A DNA stretch of 64,000 nucleotides from Symsagittifera roscoffensis (lineage: Eukaryota; Xenacoelomorpha; Acoela; Convolutidae), in contig NC_087062.1 of assembly GCF_963678635.1 (NCBI RefSeq), positions 65,302,647 to 65,366,646 on the forward strand, read 5' to 3'. Of the stretch, positions 1-10,632 are shown piece by piece. Positions within the stretch are counted from its first letter, which is position 1. Every line of letters begins with the position of its first letter. Under the pieces are notes generated by a model. It saw only the letters and a list, made by a program, of their open reading frames with translations, was not told where the DNA came from and made no database searches. The position numbers were made by a program, and so were the translations under genes.

Positions 1-2
1 CA

Positions 3-893
3 AAAGGCTACGATCTCAACCAGGTAGAGACGGGGGAAGCACAAATAGACGAAGACTTAAAGGGGTTACTCGAGAAACTAGCAGATGATAAGCCCGTGAT
101 TCAAGAAAACTGTAAGGAGGAACCTGAGGTCACAATACTGCGAAAGAGCGGGACAGCTAGTAATAGAAATACCTCGAAGGTGACTAACCTTGATGGGAAG
201 GAAGTGGTGCAGTCACTGGTTGAAAAGATCCAAGCCGAATTACTTGAACAGACTAGAGTTAGGAAAAAGAGAGTGGAGTTCAGGGAAGAAGCTGAATACC
301 TGGGACTAGGTCAAGAGTCCGGGGAGCGGTCCACGTCCACCGAAGAAGAAAACACTGAAGGAGAAAATTTGTCCGGGGAGTGTGAAATGTGGGATGAGGA
401 CTCGGAAGCGAGCAGTGACAATCAAGATAGTCTCTGCATGATATTGGCAGAAGAAAGAATTAGACACCACGACAGGGAATTACAAACAGATCCGTCCTCA
501 GGAACCTTTAACTTGGACGTGCAGGAAATACGAGGTGGCGAAGAACTTGAAAGGATTGCAGTTTCGAGGAAGCCATTCAGGGAACTATCATGCAATTCAA
601 ATGTGAGAACAAATCTGGTGCTAGAAGATGACATGAAGGTAGTAAAGAAGATAGTATGCGTGAAGCTGAATGACGACGTCCACAACCCTGGGGAGATGAA
701 TGGGCAGATCATGGCGCTGAAGGAACATGTCAAGGCGAGATATAGGCTGTCGGACCTGATAAGAGCCCAGAAGAATGACAAGATGACAAGCAATCTCTCC
801 AAATGGATCCGAACGGGGTCCAAGGAGAAAGGGGAACTTGAAGAAGACAGCTACAAGATCCTGAGCCAGTTCTACAAAGAGAGGAAAGAGTAA
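3..893 (+). pseudogene. pol fragment: RNase H-integrase linker with LSGE repeats (element A)
   Basis: The frame is open from the left edge (position 3) and ends at TAA 891-893. It matches the linker after RNase H in the element C polyprotein: an acidic low-complexity stretch with LSGE-type motifs (around 317 and 371), then a conserved block reading RYRLSDLIRAQKNDKMTSN just before the stop. In B and C the same frame runs on into integrase, so the TAA is a nonsense mutation. Decoding continues in this frame to about 930 and then shifts to the frame beginning at 937. The linker probably separates the RT-RNase H and integrase products; its acidic, Ser/Glu-rich composition suggests it is disordered. 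The two decamers GTCCGGGGAG here are discussed in the findings. Confidence 0.85.
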
Positions 894-936
894 CTCTATC
901 ACACGGCTGACGGGGTGGTAGCATGCAAGAAAAGAC

Positions 937-1509
937 GAAGACAAGATACTACACAAGCACAACCTCATCATATTACCACAATTGTATCAGACAGAGGTGC
1001 TGTTCAGATCACATGACCAAATGGGGCACCAGGGGATAGAAAAAGTGCAACAAAGAATACTTCACAGGTTCGATTGGCCAGGATTGAGGAAAGCCTGTGA
1101 GAGGTGGGTGAATGCATGCCTGGCATGCTTGCAAGTGAAAGACCCAAGGAAGATGAAATTCCCACTCAAGTCGGTGGAAAGCTCGGAATTTAATGAAGTG
1201 GTGCAAATAGACCATCAGAAGATCTGTATGACGGAGTCGGGGTATAACCAGATACTGGTTATAATTGATCACTTCACAAAACTGGCAGAAGCGGTGCCGT
1301 GTCAAACAGCTTCGGCAGAGGAGACTTGTGACTACTTGATAACCCATTGGATATCAAGGTATGGTTGTCCAATGACTTTTCAGTCAGACAACGGCAAGGC
1401 CTTTGTGGGGGACTTGACTAAGGAATTAATGAAGAGGTCACACATTGCTCAAGCACACTCAACGACTTACCATCCTCAGACCAACGGGCTGGTAGAGAGA
1501 CAGAATTGA
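937..1509 (+). pseudogene. Integrase zinc-binding and catalytic core fragment (element A)
   Basis: Reading from 937 gives the N-terminal zinc-binding domain (HDQMGH, later CLACLQ, the HHCC pattern) and then the DDE core: the first Asp in QIDH, the second in SDNG, the Glu in VERQN. The frame ends at TGA 1507-1509, where B and C have Arg directly after VERQN (CGA to TGA). The upstream frameshift near 930-937 and this stop make the copy non-functional. Integrase would insert the cDNA into host chromosomes. The catalytic triad is still visible, so decay is moderate. The downstream frame (from 1510) is the same. Confidence 0.9.
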
Positions 1510-3324
1510 ACGTTGGTGAACATGCTGAGGGTATACTGCTCTGGATACATGACGGACTGGGATAAGTATCTGCCGCAAGTCGAAGGGGCATACAACAGTA
1601 CTCAACACTCAACGACGGGAATCAGTCCATTCATGATGTTGACAGGCAAAGAGAGAGCGATGCCCCTGACGTTCTTTTACCCGGAGTATGAAGGGAACAG
1701 GACGTCGCCTCAAGCTTACGTGAAAGAAGCGATCAGGAGACAGCAGAAAATAAACGAGCTATGCAGGAGGAACACTGCGCAGGCACAAATGAGACAGCGC
1801 AAGAAAAATGATGAAAAAATTTTACAGGCGAAGCCATATGAAGTGGGCCAGTATGTGTGGGTTTTCCAGAATGTGATACCGCCCAAAGGGACGAACAAAC
1901 TACTCAAGAAATGGAGAGGACCATTCATGATAACTGAAGTACATCAACAAGGACGGTTCTACCGCTTGAGTACTGGGCGAGCAGCACATTATGAGAACCT
2001 GAAGCCTCATGTCCCATCCCCAGAGGACTGGTGTATACCAAAGGACATGGAGGGACTAGAGTACCTACTGGTGGAACCAGCATGTGAAGTGAACGAAAAA
2101 GGCACCAGAGATAAGAATGATGGCAATGAGAACTTGAGTTTGGATGACAATGAAAAAATAGACGCGGACTCTGAAGCGGAATCTTTTTTGGAAGAAAATT
2201 GGAACGATCCGGAGCAAGGTGAGGTGCCGAGGTGGACTGAACCAGACTTGTCAATACCAGCGGGGACAAGGAGTGGCAATCGCAAACGCACAGGCATGAG
2301 GTACAACAGGTATGGGGACGACTTCCTGATCGACAAGATACAACCCGATGACCTAGGCAAAGAACTAATAAGTGTGGGCGAGCTGACGGCAGATGGTGAA
2401 TGGCAGATTATCAATGATAATGAACACTACCCACAGGAAGACTACTCGACGCCGGAGCGGGAGACGGATTTAGAACAGAGCGAGATAGAGAGGAGGGAGA
2501 ATATGAACCTGAGGATATTAGAATGGATGCGCGATGTCAAGAACGGAAGCGAGGAAGGACAGAGCATACAGCAAGTTGACATATCAGCGGGGAAGTACAT
2601 GAAAACGGAGGATCCTCTTTTCGGCTGGACGGCAACAGTCAGCCCGCTCGACATTCCGCCAGATAATTCAGACCCAGCATCATCGACGGGGACGTCGATA
2701 AATATTTTTGTCCGGGGAGTGGGGGTAGGACTTACCCACACCAAAAATTTGATGATAAAGAAACTCAGAGAAGTGAGAGAAAAGTGCGGACTGGAACTGG
2801 AAGGGGAGGAGGCCGAGCCTACCATAGGACGGAATTTCAAAACAAAGTTTGAAATACCAAACGAATACTCAGAAAATATCCTGATAACGGATAGTGACTT
2901 CATTCTGTCAGACAGGACTAGCGCAATCTGTATCACGGTGGACATGAGTTTCAAATCAAGACTGGAGGCTGACTTCAAGAGAGAGTACCAGAAAGTGGAG
3001 TTTCTGTTTAGACAGAGACCGGGACTGGGAGGAATGGCCGCGCTTCCACCATCAGTAGCTCAAGTCCCGTGCAAATACATGTGCTTCCTAGTGACGAGGG
3101 TCAATGACAGGAACACGATCGATCCCGAACACGTGATGTTGGCACTAACGAGACTACGAGACTTCATGATTGAAAGAGGGATAACGGAGGTCTCAATGCC
3201 GGTGTATGACCCAAACAGGGGGGAATTGAGCCCAAGGGAATTGTAAGCTATCCTACACGTGGTCTTCGCAGAAACTGAGATAATGGTGCGTCTTCACAAG
3301 AAATACTACTTGAGCATCGCCTGA
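1510..3324 (+). pseudogene. Integrase C-terminus plus macrodomain-like pol terminus (element A)
   Basis: The frame continues from the integrase core. It has the end of the core, a GPF/Y-type module (KKWRGPFMITEV), an acidic linker, then a C-terminal region of about 190 residues starting near NIFVRGVGVGLTHT. That region resembles macrodomains of the TARG1/OARD1 type in order of blocks: a TDSDFIL strand, an ADFKREY helix, GGMAALPP, a CFLVTR strand, a LTRLRDFM helix, then SMPVYDPNRG. A TAA at 3244-3246 replaces the Tyr codon of the ELYAL motif seen in B and C. The original stop is TGA 3322-3324. The nucleotide block around 2703-2742 is almost identical in A, B and C. Confidence 0.8.
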
Positions 3325-3801
3325 GTCGGGTACACGGGGGTCTCGAGTTGGGCATGAGGGAAGAGTCTCGAGTTAGGTGTGGGGGTACAAAACAGGTAAA
3401 GAATCTTAGTGGTGATTGGCATGACAATTAATATTTTAAATGATTGATGGTGCTAAAACATAAAATGAATCTGCATGTTTTTAGAAAATTTCCAATTGAA
3501 CTATTTTAGTAGGACGAAAAGGAAAGGGTTTTAACTATAGTAGTGAAGGGGGTTTTCAGGTTAGGAACACAGCCGGTTAGTCTAAAAATCGGGTGTTATT
3601 TTCAGATTGAATTGGTAAAGTCAAATTGACTACCCAACTGTGTTCAATTGAAGAAAGGAAACGCAAATTGAACGACGCTTCAAGAAGTAAACTCAAGTTG
3701 CTCAAGTAAACTCAAGAAAACTCAAGTTGCTCAGGTAAAACTCAAGTTGCTCAGGTGAAACTCAAGTTGCTAAAACTCAAGATCATCTGGAAATTACGGA
3801 A
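3325..3801 (+). other. Non-coding spacer between pol and ORF2 (element A)
   Basis: No credible ORF lies here. The stretch is AT-rich after 3400 and ends in a short tandem repeat (3687-3780) directly upstream of the next ATG. Two TTTTCAG strings (near 3550 and 3600) look like 3' splice acceptors. That would fit a spliced subgenomic mRNA for ORF2, but this is inference: B and C do not show the same acceptors at matching places. Confidence 0.6.
3687..3780 (+). repeat. Short tandem repeat, about 20-bp unit
   Basis: The unit approximates AAACTCAAGTTGCTCAGGT and occurs about four times with small length changes, ending 21 bp before the ORF2 start codon at 3802. It falls in the untranslated spacer. 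It has no match at the corresponding places in B or C, so it probably arose by local slippage in this copy. Confidence 0.8.
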
Positions 3802-4683
3802 ATGGCAGATCGATTCTGGAAGTCCATGCCATTGGCTTTGAAAAAACCCACACTTGACGAGTTGTACAGACGTCTGAGGGACCTGGATTATACTCAAGAG
3901 GATGAGAGAATGGCAGTAATGTTGAATGCCATCCTCCAGTTGGAGGAACAGGGCGAGTGCCGGGAGTCTGCGACAGAAGCGGTTTTGATGGTAGGCTACA
4001 CCACCGATGGAATATCCAATCAAGAGCAAACCAGGTGGCTGTCCTGGAACGTGGATGGAGCAATAAGGGGGTTCGACTTGGCAAGGAACCCTGGCTTGAG
4101 TAACAATACTGAGTATGGTGCAGGGGAGTTCCCACTGCCGGTCAGACCATCAGTCAGATCCACGGGCCAGAGCACGAGCAAGACACCATTGATGTCACGG
4201 GAGCAGCAAACGGGGGAAGCGTATCCGGACGCCAGTACCATGAAAAGAAAGCTTGAGAGGACTCAGCGGGAGATGAACAAGGCGAATCTCGACGGGGATC
4301 AAGCGAAGCTCGAGAGAGATCAGGCGAAACTTGAGAGGGATCAAGCGCGGAGGGAACTGGACATGTTGAGAGCTGAACAGCTACAGGCAGAAAGGGTGCG
4401 AGAGAATGCCGCGAATTGCGAGCAGCTGAAGTCGGAGCTTGAAAGGATCCAGCAACGACAACGCGAGCTCGACATGCAGAAAGGGGCTAGGCCCAAAGAG
4501 CGGGTGGTGACCGGCTCAAGACCAGAGTCACGTATGGAGGTGGATGAAGCTCCTAGGTCGAAGGGACGATTTAACCTCGATCGCGCGGCTCAAGAACATA
4601 TGAACGAAGGGTTGGAAGTGTGGATACGGACTGAATCAGCGTCCTCCCTGCGTGGTCTAGAGACACAAGTAATACGCCCGTGA
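3802..4683 (+). CDS. ORF2 N-terminal coiled-coil region (element A)
   Basis: This frame has an ATG at 3802 and a TGA at 4681-4683. The first ~90 residues are a compact alpha-helical region also found at the start of ORF2 in element B (21600-21836); I do not recognise it. From about residue 145 comes a long charged coiled coil with a heptad repeat (RDQAKLE three times) and many Glu/Arg/Gln. The last 40 residues match the N-terminal part of B's SGNH reading frame. In the ancestor this region and the SGNH domain were therefore probably one protein, and the TGATG overlap with the next frame is more likely a frameshift than designed coupling. The coiled coil suggests oligomerisation. No signal peptide or membrane segment is visible, so this is not a classical env. 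Confidence 0.65.
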   Translation: MADRFWKSMPLALKKPTLDELYRRLRDLDYTQEDERMAVMLNAILQLEEQGECRESATEAVLMVGYTTDGISNQEQTRWLSWNVDGAIRGFDLARNPGLSNNTEYGAGEFPLPVRPSVRSTGQSTSKTPLMSREQQTGEAYPDASTMKRKLERTQREMNKANLDGDQAKLERDQAKLERDQARRELDMLRAEQLQAERVRENAANCEQLKSELERIQQRQRELDMQKGARPKERVVTGSRPESRMEVDEAPRSKGRFNLDRAAQEHMNEGLEVWIRTESASSLRGLETQVIRP

Positions 4684-6557
4684 TGGACGTCGCGCTGCCT
4701 GGATATACACCAAGTTCGACCCCGGGTAGTAGTCAGGTGAGTGGTAGCTCGTCACGACTGAAAGAGTTGCACGAGCGGCTACAGCTAAGGAGTCGCGAGA
4801 GTCCAGCAAGAGTGGAGCTACCCTCGACGTGGGGGGAGCAACCTGTCAGGTGTGTGGTGATCTCAAGTTACAAGAAGAATACGGAAGGTAGATACCACAG
4901 GCACAATCGGATGGACTGGAGCACGGCGCAGAGAGACAGAAGAGATTGCTTCCATGACGCGGCTTGGGTGGAATACCTCACGCAGCCACGTGTGCCCGAG
5001 GGGGCGGTCCACCTGATCATAGGGGACAGCTTGTTGCGGGTGCTGACCCGGATACAGTCCCATTGGCAAACGGGGATCTTGAGCTTCGCTGGAGCTGCGA
5101 GGCCGCAGATGTTAGCAACACTTGAGAAGCTAGGGATGGCAAGAGTATACACGGTGACTCTGATGGTCGGGACGAATTACGTGTCTAGGGGGGAAGCAAG
5201 GAAGGTGACGAGGCTGCACGACAAGATGAGCTGCATTCTTGAGGAATTGCGGATTCAAATGGATCCGGCCATTCTTACGGTGTGCACCATCCCTTACAAC
5301 ATGAAAGCGGACCAACATGCAATGGAGATGAACACAAAAGTGAGAAACCTGAACGAAATAATCAGGCAGATACACCAAAGAAGTGTCCTCCCCGTTGGGC
5401 TGTTGGACGTGGCCGAGAAAATGGAGCTATCTGCTTTCCCTGACGATGCATCCTCGGATGGAGTTCACTTTGATAGGCCCAGAGGGGTGGAGTGGTTGAA
5501 CAACGTCTTCCAAAGACACATATGTGCGCTGGAGGCAGAGTTGCTGGAGACGGCACAGGTCACGTTCGGACCAACTCCAAACCCACCCTTCTTCAACTCG
5601 AGGTCTTTGTCCAGTCGCTTAGGCGAGAGAGCCGATTCTAGAGACAGTTCGAGGAACAGCCGGACCAAGTTACCGAGCACCGCACCCATGGAAGCTGATG
5701 AAGCGACATTAGCAACTCCTCAGGGGTCGATAATATCCTCAGTGGTGGTTGCGGAGAAGAAGAGGTCAGAAAAGCCACTGGAGACCAGCAGGTCGGAATA
5801 TGAGGAGAAGGTCAAGGAACTGGATCTGGAGGATCTGGAATGTAGGCTGGAGCTAGCGAGAACTTTGGGTCTTGAGCAGGTATCACACGAAGACTTGGGG
5901 AGACACCAGTGCGTGGACTGGTTGAAGGCTCATGAAACACATTTCTCCAGAGCGAAGTTGATGGAGACGGCGGATCTGACTGGAATTCCCATAAAATCGG
6001 TGATGGGACCGATTAATTACAGACCTCTCAAGTCATTGGGGAGCCCGGGACTGGTGGTGGAGCCTCCCAAACACCGAACCAGCATTGCCAGAATTAGAGT
6101 GGCCACTCCAGCACAGTTGAGGGTGGTGGAAAAACTGATGGATCCGAGAGAAATGGAATTACCAGACGCCGCGTTTGAAGGTACGAGATTAGCCAACGAC
6201 CCCAGATACGGGAAACCCTGCGGGAGTACGCAGCTGGCCAAAACTTTGGCAGTTTATGACAGGGCAGACCCAGCCGCTGCGAGGGTGGTCATCGTGGCGG
6301 GATCGGACTTTGAGGGAACGTCTCCCAAGTTATTTTGGTCGGAAACTCTGATATATTCACTGCCAGGAGCGGAGCTAAACCAGATGTTAACCCTGGTGGT
6401 GGCAATAAAATCGGAGATGCCTTGCGAGCCTGAGCTACTGCTGTTTGCAGCGATGAACGATCACTTGCATTCGTCGGGGTTTCTTGAGCAGCTCAAGGGT
6501 GATGAACCGGCACCAAAGAAGGACCGGAAGCCATCCAGACATTATTTGCAGCCATGA
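4683..6557 (+). CDS. SGNH/GDSL hydrolase domain plus start of second SGNH-like domain (ORF2, element A)
   Basis: The first ATG is at 4683, overlapping the previous stop. Residues ~115-290 form an SGNH hydrolase: block I GDSLLR with the nucleophile Ser, block II with Gly in SFAGAA, block III GTNY with the oxyanion Asn, and block V DGVHF with the Asp-x-x-His pair. All four catalytic positions are present. A low-complexity linker follows. After about residue 520 comes a second, more divergent SGNH-like fold (VVIVAGSDF, then LLFAAMNDH). A frameshift near 6515-6530 cuts this second domain; its remainder lies in the frame starting at 6554. Esterase domains of this family occur in the ORF1 of some CR1/L2-type LINEs. 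A role in lipid or ester hydrolysis is inference. Confidence 0.75.
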   Translation: MDVALPGYTPSSTPGSSQVSGSSSRLKELHERLQLRSRESPARVELPSTWGEQPVRCVVISSYKKNTEGRYHRHNRMDWSTAQRDRRDCFHDAAWVEYLTQPRVPEGAVHLIIGDSLLRVLTRIQSHWQTGILSFAGAARPQMLATLEKLGMARVYTVTLMVGTNYVSRGEARKVTRLHDKMSCILEELRIQMDPAILTVCTIPYNMKADQHAMEMNTKVRNLNEIIRQIHQRSVLPVGLLDVAEKMELSAFPDDASSDGVHFDRPRGVEWLNNVFQRHICALEAELLETAQVTFGPTPNPPFFNSRSLSSRLGERADSRDSSRNSRTKLPSTAPMEADEATLATPQGSIISSVVVAEKKRSEKPLETSRSEYEEKVKELDLEDLECRLELARTLGLEQVSHEDLGRHQCVDWLKAHETHFSRAKLMETADLTGIPIKSVMGPINYRPLKSLGSPGLVVEPPKHRTSIARIRVATPAQLRVVEKLMDPREMELPDAAFEGTRLANDPRYGKPCGSTQLAKTLAVYDRADPAAARVVIVAGSDFEGTSPKLFWSETLIYSLPGAELNQMLTLVVAIKSEMPCEPELLLFAAMNDHLHSSGFLEQLKGDEPAPKKDRKPSRHYLQP

Positions 6558-7459
6558 ATGAAGTACAAGAGAACGTTGCCTCACGATTTGGCTCCAAGAC
6601 AAAAGTAGCGTTCACGACGTCCCCCGGGTACGCGAGCATGCCTCCCGCTCTGCAATTTGTGTATGCGATCTTGATCTTGATAGCAGAAGGGAATGGGTGG
6701 CGTATTCTGATGGCAGCTCCCAATCGGGAGCTGGAACCTACGAACTTGAGACTTAGCAGATCAGAACTGAAGGCGGCGTGGGCGGATGTGTCCCACGCGT
6801 TGAGGGGCTTCTACGAGTTGGCTGACATCCTCATCGTATTGGACGAGGTCCTCTTGCTAGAGATATCCAACTTCGCTAGGCAACTCAAGCTCAGTCCGAT
6901 TATAGGGGATGATCATCCAGTGGTGACTCACCTGACGGCCAGTCTGTGGTTTCGAAGCATGGAGTTGACCATCACAAGCTCCACTAGTAAATCTAGAGGG
7001 CCGAGCAACGAGAGGAAGAACGTGGCCGCAGCGGAGAAGCAGCTGGAGTCGATGGTGTATCGACTGACACAAGAGAGAGGCAGGTGGCCCTTCCTGACAC
7101 CAAGGCTGGAGAACGCCACGGAGAAGACAAGAGAAGGTGCACCACTTCTGGTGAAGCAGATCTGGGATTTTCCTGAGGAGCAGCTGGAAGTGGCCGATAA
7201 GAGGGAAATGACGGTTGGCAGGTTCGTCAGAGCAGCCAACGAAGTCACGATTGGAGGATTCTGGAGGGAGCAAGCAAGGGGTGAGCTGAGGACGAGGAGG
7301 GATCACGATATTCTTGAGTTCTTGAGTCCTTGTTGGGGAAAAGAGATCCTGGCTGGAGTGTACAGCGCGAAAGAGACCATCTTTGGAGCCTTCATACAGG
7401 AAATATTGAATATGCCCATCAGTCTGTTGCTGGCACTGTACCTGGTTTACCCAAGGTAG
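6554..7459 (+). pseudogene. ORF2 fragment: rest of second SGNH-like domain and unknown helical domain (copy 1)
   Basis: The frame opens at an ATG overlapping the previous stop (ATGA). The aligned protein in B (17889-19400) reads straight through, so this is a frameshifted continuation and not a separate gene. It contains FTTSPGYASMPPALQFVYAI and then PNRELEP..SRSEL, matching the third strand and final block of the second SGNH-like fold. A helical region of ~200 residues without recognised motifs follows. It stops at TAG 7457-7459, where B continues into LFTQALADLRLDG. Confidence 0.75.
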
Positions 7460-7468
7460 CTGTTCAAT

Positions 7469-7954
7469 ATGGGCCCAGCATACATGTTCAGTCGGGGCGT
7501 GGACACACTCCGGATTGACGGGTACTTGGCATTGATGCTTCTAACCCACGAGGAACTGGTGTCATTTCACCGACTGATGAAATACGGAGAGCCTCTGTCG
7601 ATGGGAAGAACACACTCGAGTATTGACACCTATTCGTATAAGTGTGCTGCCGGACTAAAGACGCTGCTGGTGCAGTACCTACTGATGCAAAACCGGCACC
7701 TGACTGGTGAAGAAAAGAGCCCGAAGACAAGAGATGAGTGGAGGAAAGTGAATGGAGGCATGCCTCTGTTGACGGACCTATGCCTGGCCATGAGATCGGA
7801 CCCCATGGGGATGATCCGGGGGCTAGAGGAGGTCGTAACCTGTATCTATGGACCGGCCGTCACGTTCGCGTTTCCAGATCCTCTGGTGACAGCTTATCGA
7901 TACTCAGTGACCCACGTGAGCCTCATAAGCATTGGTGTCAGCAGGAGGGGCTAA
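7469..7954 (+). pseudogene. ORF2 fragment of unknown function (copy 1)
   Basis: Residues such as LRIDGYLALML, LLVQYLLMQNRHLTGEE and GGMPLLTDLCLAMRSDPM align with B, spanning its two adjoining frames at 17889-19400 and 16675-17916. In A this piece is continuous where B has a frameshift; B is continuous where A is broken at the two ends. Together they indicate a single long ancestral frame. I recognise no domain. It ends at TAA 7952-7954 after a frameshift near 7945. Confidence 0.7.
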
Positions 7955-7962
7955 GGGCACAG

Positions 7963-8862
7963 ATGAGCAACACGGTGCTCTTCGGAAAGGTGAAGGATCC
8001 GGAGTTGGTGATATACAGTTTCCGAGGACAACTGCAGTGCAGGATGGGAGGCAAGCGCGAAGGCCCCATCGAAACCTATCCCAAGTTCTGGAACCTTAAT
8101 CCCCTGACAGCAAATGGACAAGAGATTTTGAGAATTCCCGCATGGAAGAAAAGCTTCGAGCTGGTGAAAAGGGAGCTAGAGGCGATATTGGAGAAGGAAG
8201 TCCTGCCAGCAAGCATTCCAGAATTTCCAACAGTGAGGAGAATGAACCTGGGGATGAACAGCTCCCTGGTGGTCCCGTCCCTTTTCGCGAGAGCAGCAAC
8301 CGAAGATAAGCAGAAGGAGTTCATCGACGGCTGGGATCCTCTCTTCATCGGCTACTCTAAAGCAATTTATTTTCATACCAGCGATGCAAAAATAAATTCA
8401 TGGACAACTCAAGCCAAGAAAATGAGAGGGTCGATGCCCCCGAAATTCGAGGTACGAGATGCTTTGAGAACACTTGAGCGGGCAGGTCTAGAGAACAAGT
8501 TGCCGGTGTGGGACGATGGCAGGATGATCGTGAATGAAGATCATATCGCACTGAAAGGAGACGAGATGGTGTTTGCCACAAGGAGATACCGGGCACCTTA
8601 CGGACTAGAGCAGGTGGAGATGAGACAGGAGGGGAAGGAGCTGGATGCAGCAGGCCCATTGTATGTGGCTCTGACAGAGTATAAGAAAACGGGTCCAGCG
8701 ACACCATCGCCCCTATCAGTGGACACCCCTGGGGATAAAAGGAGTGGTCACGTAGAAGATCGATTCAGGAGGATTCTTGAGAGAAGAGAAGCAGAATCGG
8801 GAGAGGAGAGCATGGATGAGACTCTCAGTGAGGCAGGGGAGGATTTGAAGGTACGAGATTAG
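7963..8862 (+). pseudogene. ORF2 fragment of unknown function, cut by the tandem duplication (copy 1)
   Basis: From the ATG at 7963 the protein aligns with the C-terminal two thirds of B's frame at 16675-17916. Examples are FRGQLQCRMGG with the following PKFWNL, the RRMNLGMNSSLVVP block, and FATRRYRAPYGLEQ. It is rich in charged residues towards the end. The last five codons are foreign, because the duplication joins this frame to the start of unit 2 at 8844/8845. No known family is apparent. Confidence 0.7.
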
Positions 8863-9227
8863 CCAACGACCCCAGATACGGGAAACCCTGCGGGAGTACG
8901 CAGCTGGCCAAAACTTTGGCAGTTTATGACAGGGCAGACCCAGCCGCTGCGAGGGTGGTCATCGTGGCGGGATCGGACTTTGAGGGAACGTCTCCCAAGT
9001 TATTTTGGTCGGAAACTCTGATATATTCACTGCCAGGAGCGGAGCTAAACCAGATGTTAACCCTGGTGGTGGCAATAAAATCGGAGATGCCTTGCGAGCC
9101 TGAGCTACTGCTGTTTGCAGCGATGAACGATCACTTGCATTCGTCGGGGTTTCTTGAGCAGCTCAAGGGTGATGAACCGGCACCAAAGAAGGACCGGAAG
9201 CCATCCAGACATTATTTGCAGCCATGA
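8845..9227 (+). pseudogene. Second SGNH-like domain fragment (copy 2)
   Basis: This is the duplicate of 6175-6557, encoding the strand VVIVAGSDF and the block LLFAAMNDH of the second SGNH-like fold. It is joined to the truncated end of the previous frame by the tandem duplication. It lacks the first SGNH domain and carries the same downstream frameshift as copy 1. Confidence 0.85.
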
Positions 9228-10129
9228 ATGAAGTACAAGAGAACGTTGCCTCACGATTTGGCTCCAAGACAAAAGTAGCGTTCACGACGTCCCCCGGGTA
9301 CGCGAGCATGCCTCCCGCTCTGCAATTTGTGTATGCGATCTTGATCTTGATAGCAGAAGGGAATGGGTGGCGTATTCTGATGGCAGCTCCCAATCGGGAG
9401 CTGGAACCTACGAACTTGAGACTTAGCAGATCAGAACTGAAGGCGGCGTGGGCGGATGTGTCCCACGCGTTGAGGGGCTTCTACGAGTTGGCTGACATCC
9501 TCATCGTATTGGACGAGGTCCTCTTGCTAGAGATATCCAACTTCGCTAGGCAACTCAAGCTCAGTCCGATTATAGGGGATGATCATCCAGTGGTGACTCA
9601 CCTGACGGCCAGTCTGTGGTTTCGAAGCATGGAGTTGACCATCACAAGCTCCACTAGTAAATCTAGAGGGCCGAGCAACGAGAGGAAGAACGTGGCCGCA
9701 GCGGAGAAGCAGCTGGAGTCGATGGTGTATCGACTGACACAAGAGAGAGGCAGGTGGCCCTTCCTGACACCAAGGCTGGAGAACGCCACGGAGAAGACAA
9801 GAGAAAGTGCACCACTTCTGGTGAAGCAGATCTGGGATTTTCCTGAGGAGCAGCTGGAAGTGGCCGATAAGAGGGAAATGACGGTTGGCAGGTTCGTCAG
9901 AGCAGCCAACGAAGTCACGATTGGAGGATTCTGGAGGGAGCAAGCAAGGGGTGAGCTGAGGACGAGGAGGGATCACGATATTCTTGAGTTCTTGAGTCCT
10001 TGTTGGGGAAAAGAGATCCTGGCTGGAGTGTACAGCGCGAAAGAGACCATCTTTGGAGCCTTCATACAGGAAATATTGAATATGCCCATCAGTCTGTTGC
10101 TGGCACTGTACCTGGTTTACCCAAGGTAG
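9224..10129 (+). pseudogene. ORF2 fragment, duplicate of 6554-7459 (copy 2)
   Basis: It is identical to copy 1 except for one Gly to Ser change (base 9806). It has the same SGNH-like remnant and helical region, and the same terminal TAG. The shared damage shows duplication after inactivation. Confidence 0.85.
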
Positions 10130-10138
10130 CTGTTCAAT

Positions 10139-10624
10139 ATGGGCGCAGCATACATGTTCAGTCGGGGCGTAGACACACTCCGGATTGACGGGTACTTGGC
10201 ATTGATGCTTCTAACCCACGAGGAACTGGTGTCATTTCACCGACTGATGAAATACGGAGAGCCTCTGTCGATGGGAAGAACACACTCGAGTATTGACACC
10301 TATTCGTATAAGTGTGCTGCCGGACTAAAGACGCTGCTGGTGCAGTACCTACTGATGCAAAACCGGCACCTGACTGGTGAAGAAAAGAGCCCGAAGACAA
10401 GAGATGAGTGGAGGAAAGTGAATGGAGGCATGCCTCTGTTGACGGACCTATGCCTGGCCATGAGATCGGACCCCATGGGGATGATCCGGGGGCTAGAGGA
10501 GGTCGTAACCTGTATCTATGGACCGGCCGTCACGTTCGCGTTTCCAGATCCTCTGGTGACAGCTTATCGATACTCAGTGACCCACGTGAGCCTCATAAGC
10601 ATTGGTGTCAGCAGGAGGGGCTAA
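10139..10624 (+). pseudogene. ORF2 fragment, duplicate of 7469-7954 (copy 2)
   Basis: It differs from copy 1 at bases 10145 and 10171 only; the first changes Pro to Ala at residue 3 and the second is silent. Function is unknown, as for copy 1. Confidence 0.85.
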
Positions 10625-10632
10625 GGGCACAG

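Noticed and set aside
422-1612. Minus-strand open frames over element A pol, and similar antisense frames over B and C
   Set aside because: They mirror the codon pattern of the real genes, have no conserved protein sequence and no counterpart at the same place in the other copies.
4681-4685. TGATG overlap in element A as designed translational coupling
   Set aside because: In B the coiled-coil and SGNH regions are in one frame, and A's coiled-coil tail aligns with B's SGNH frame, so A's overlap is most simply a frameshift in a dead copy.
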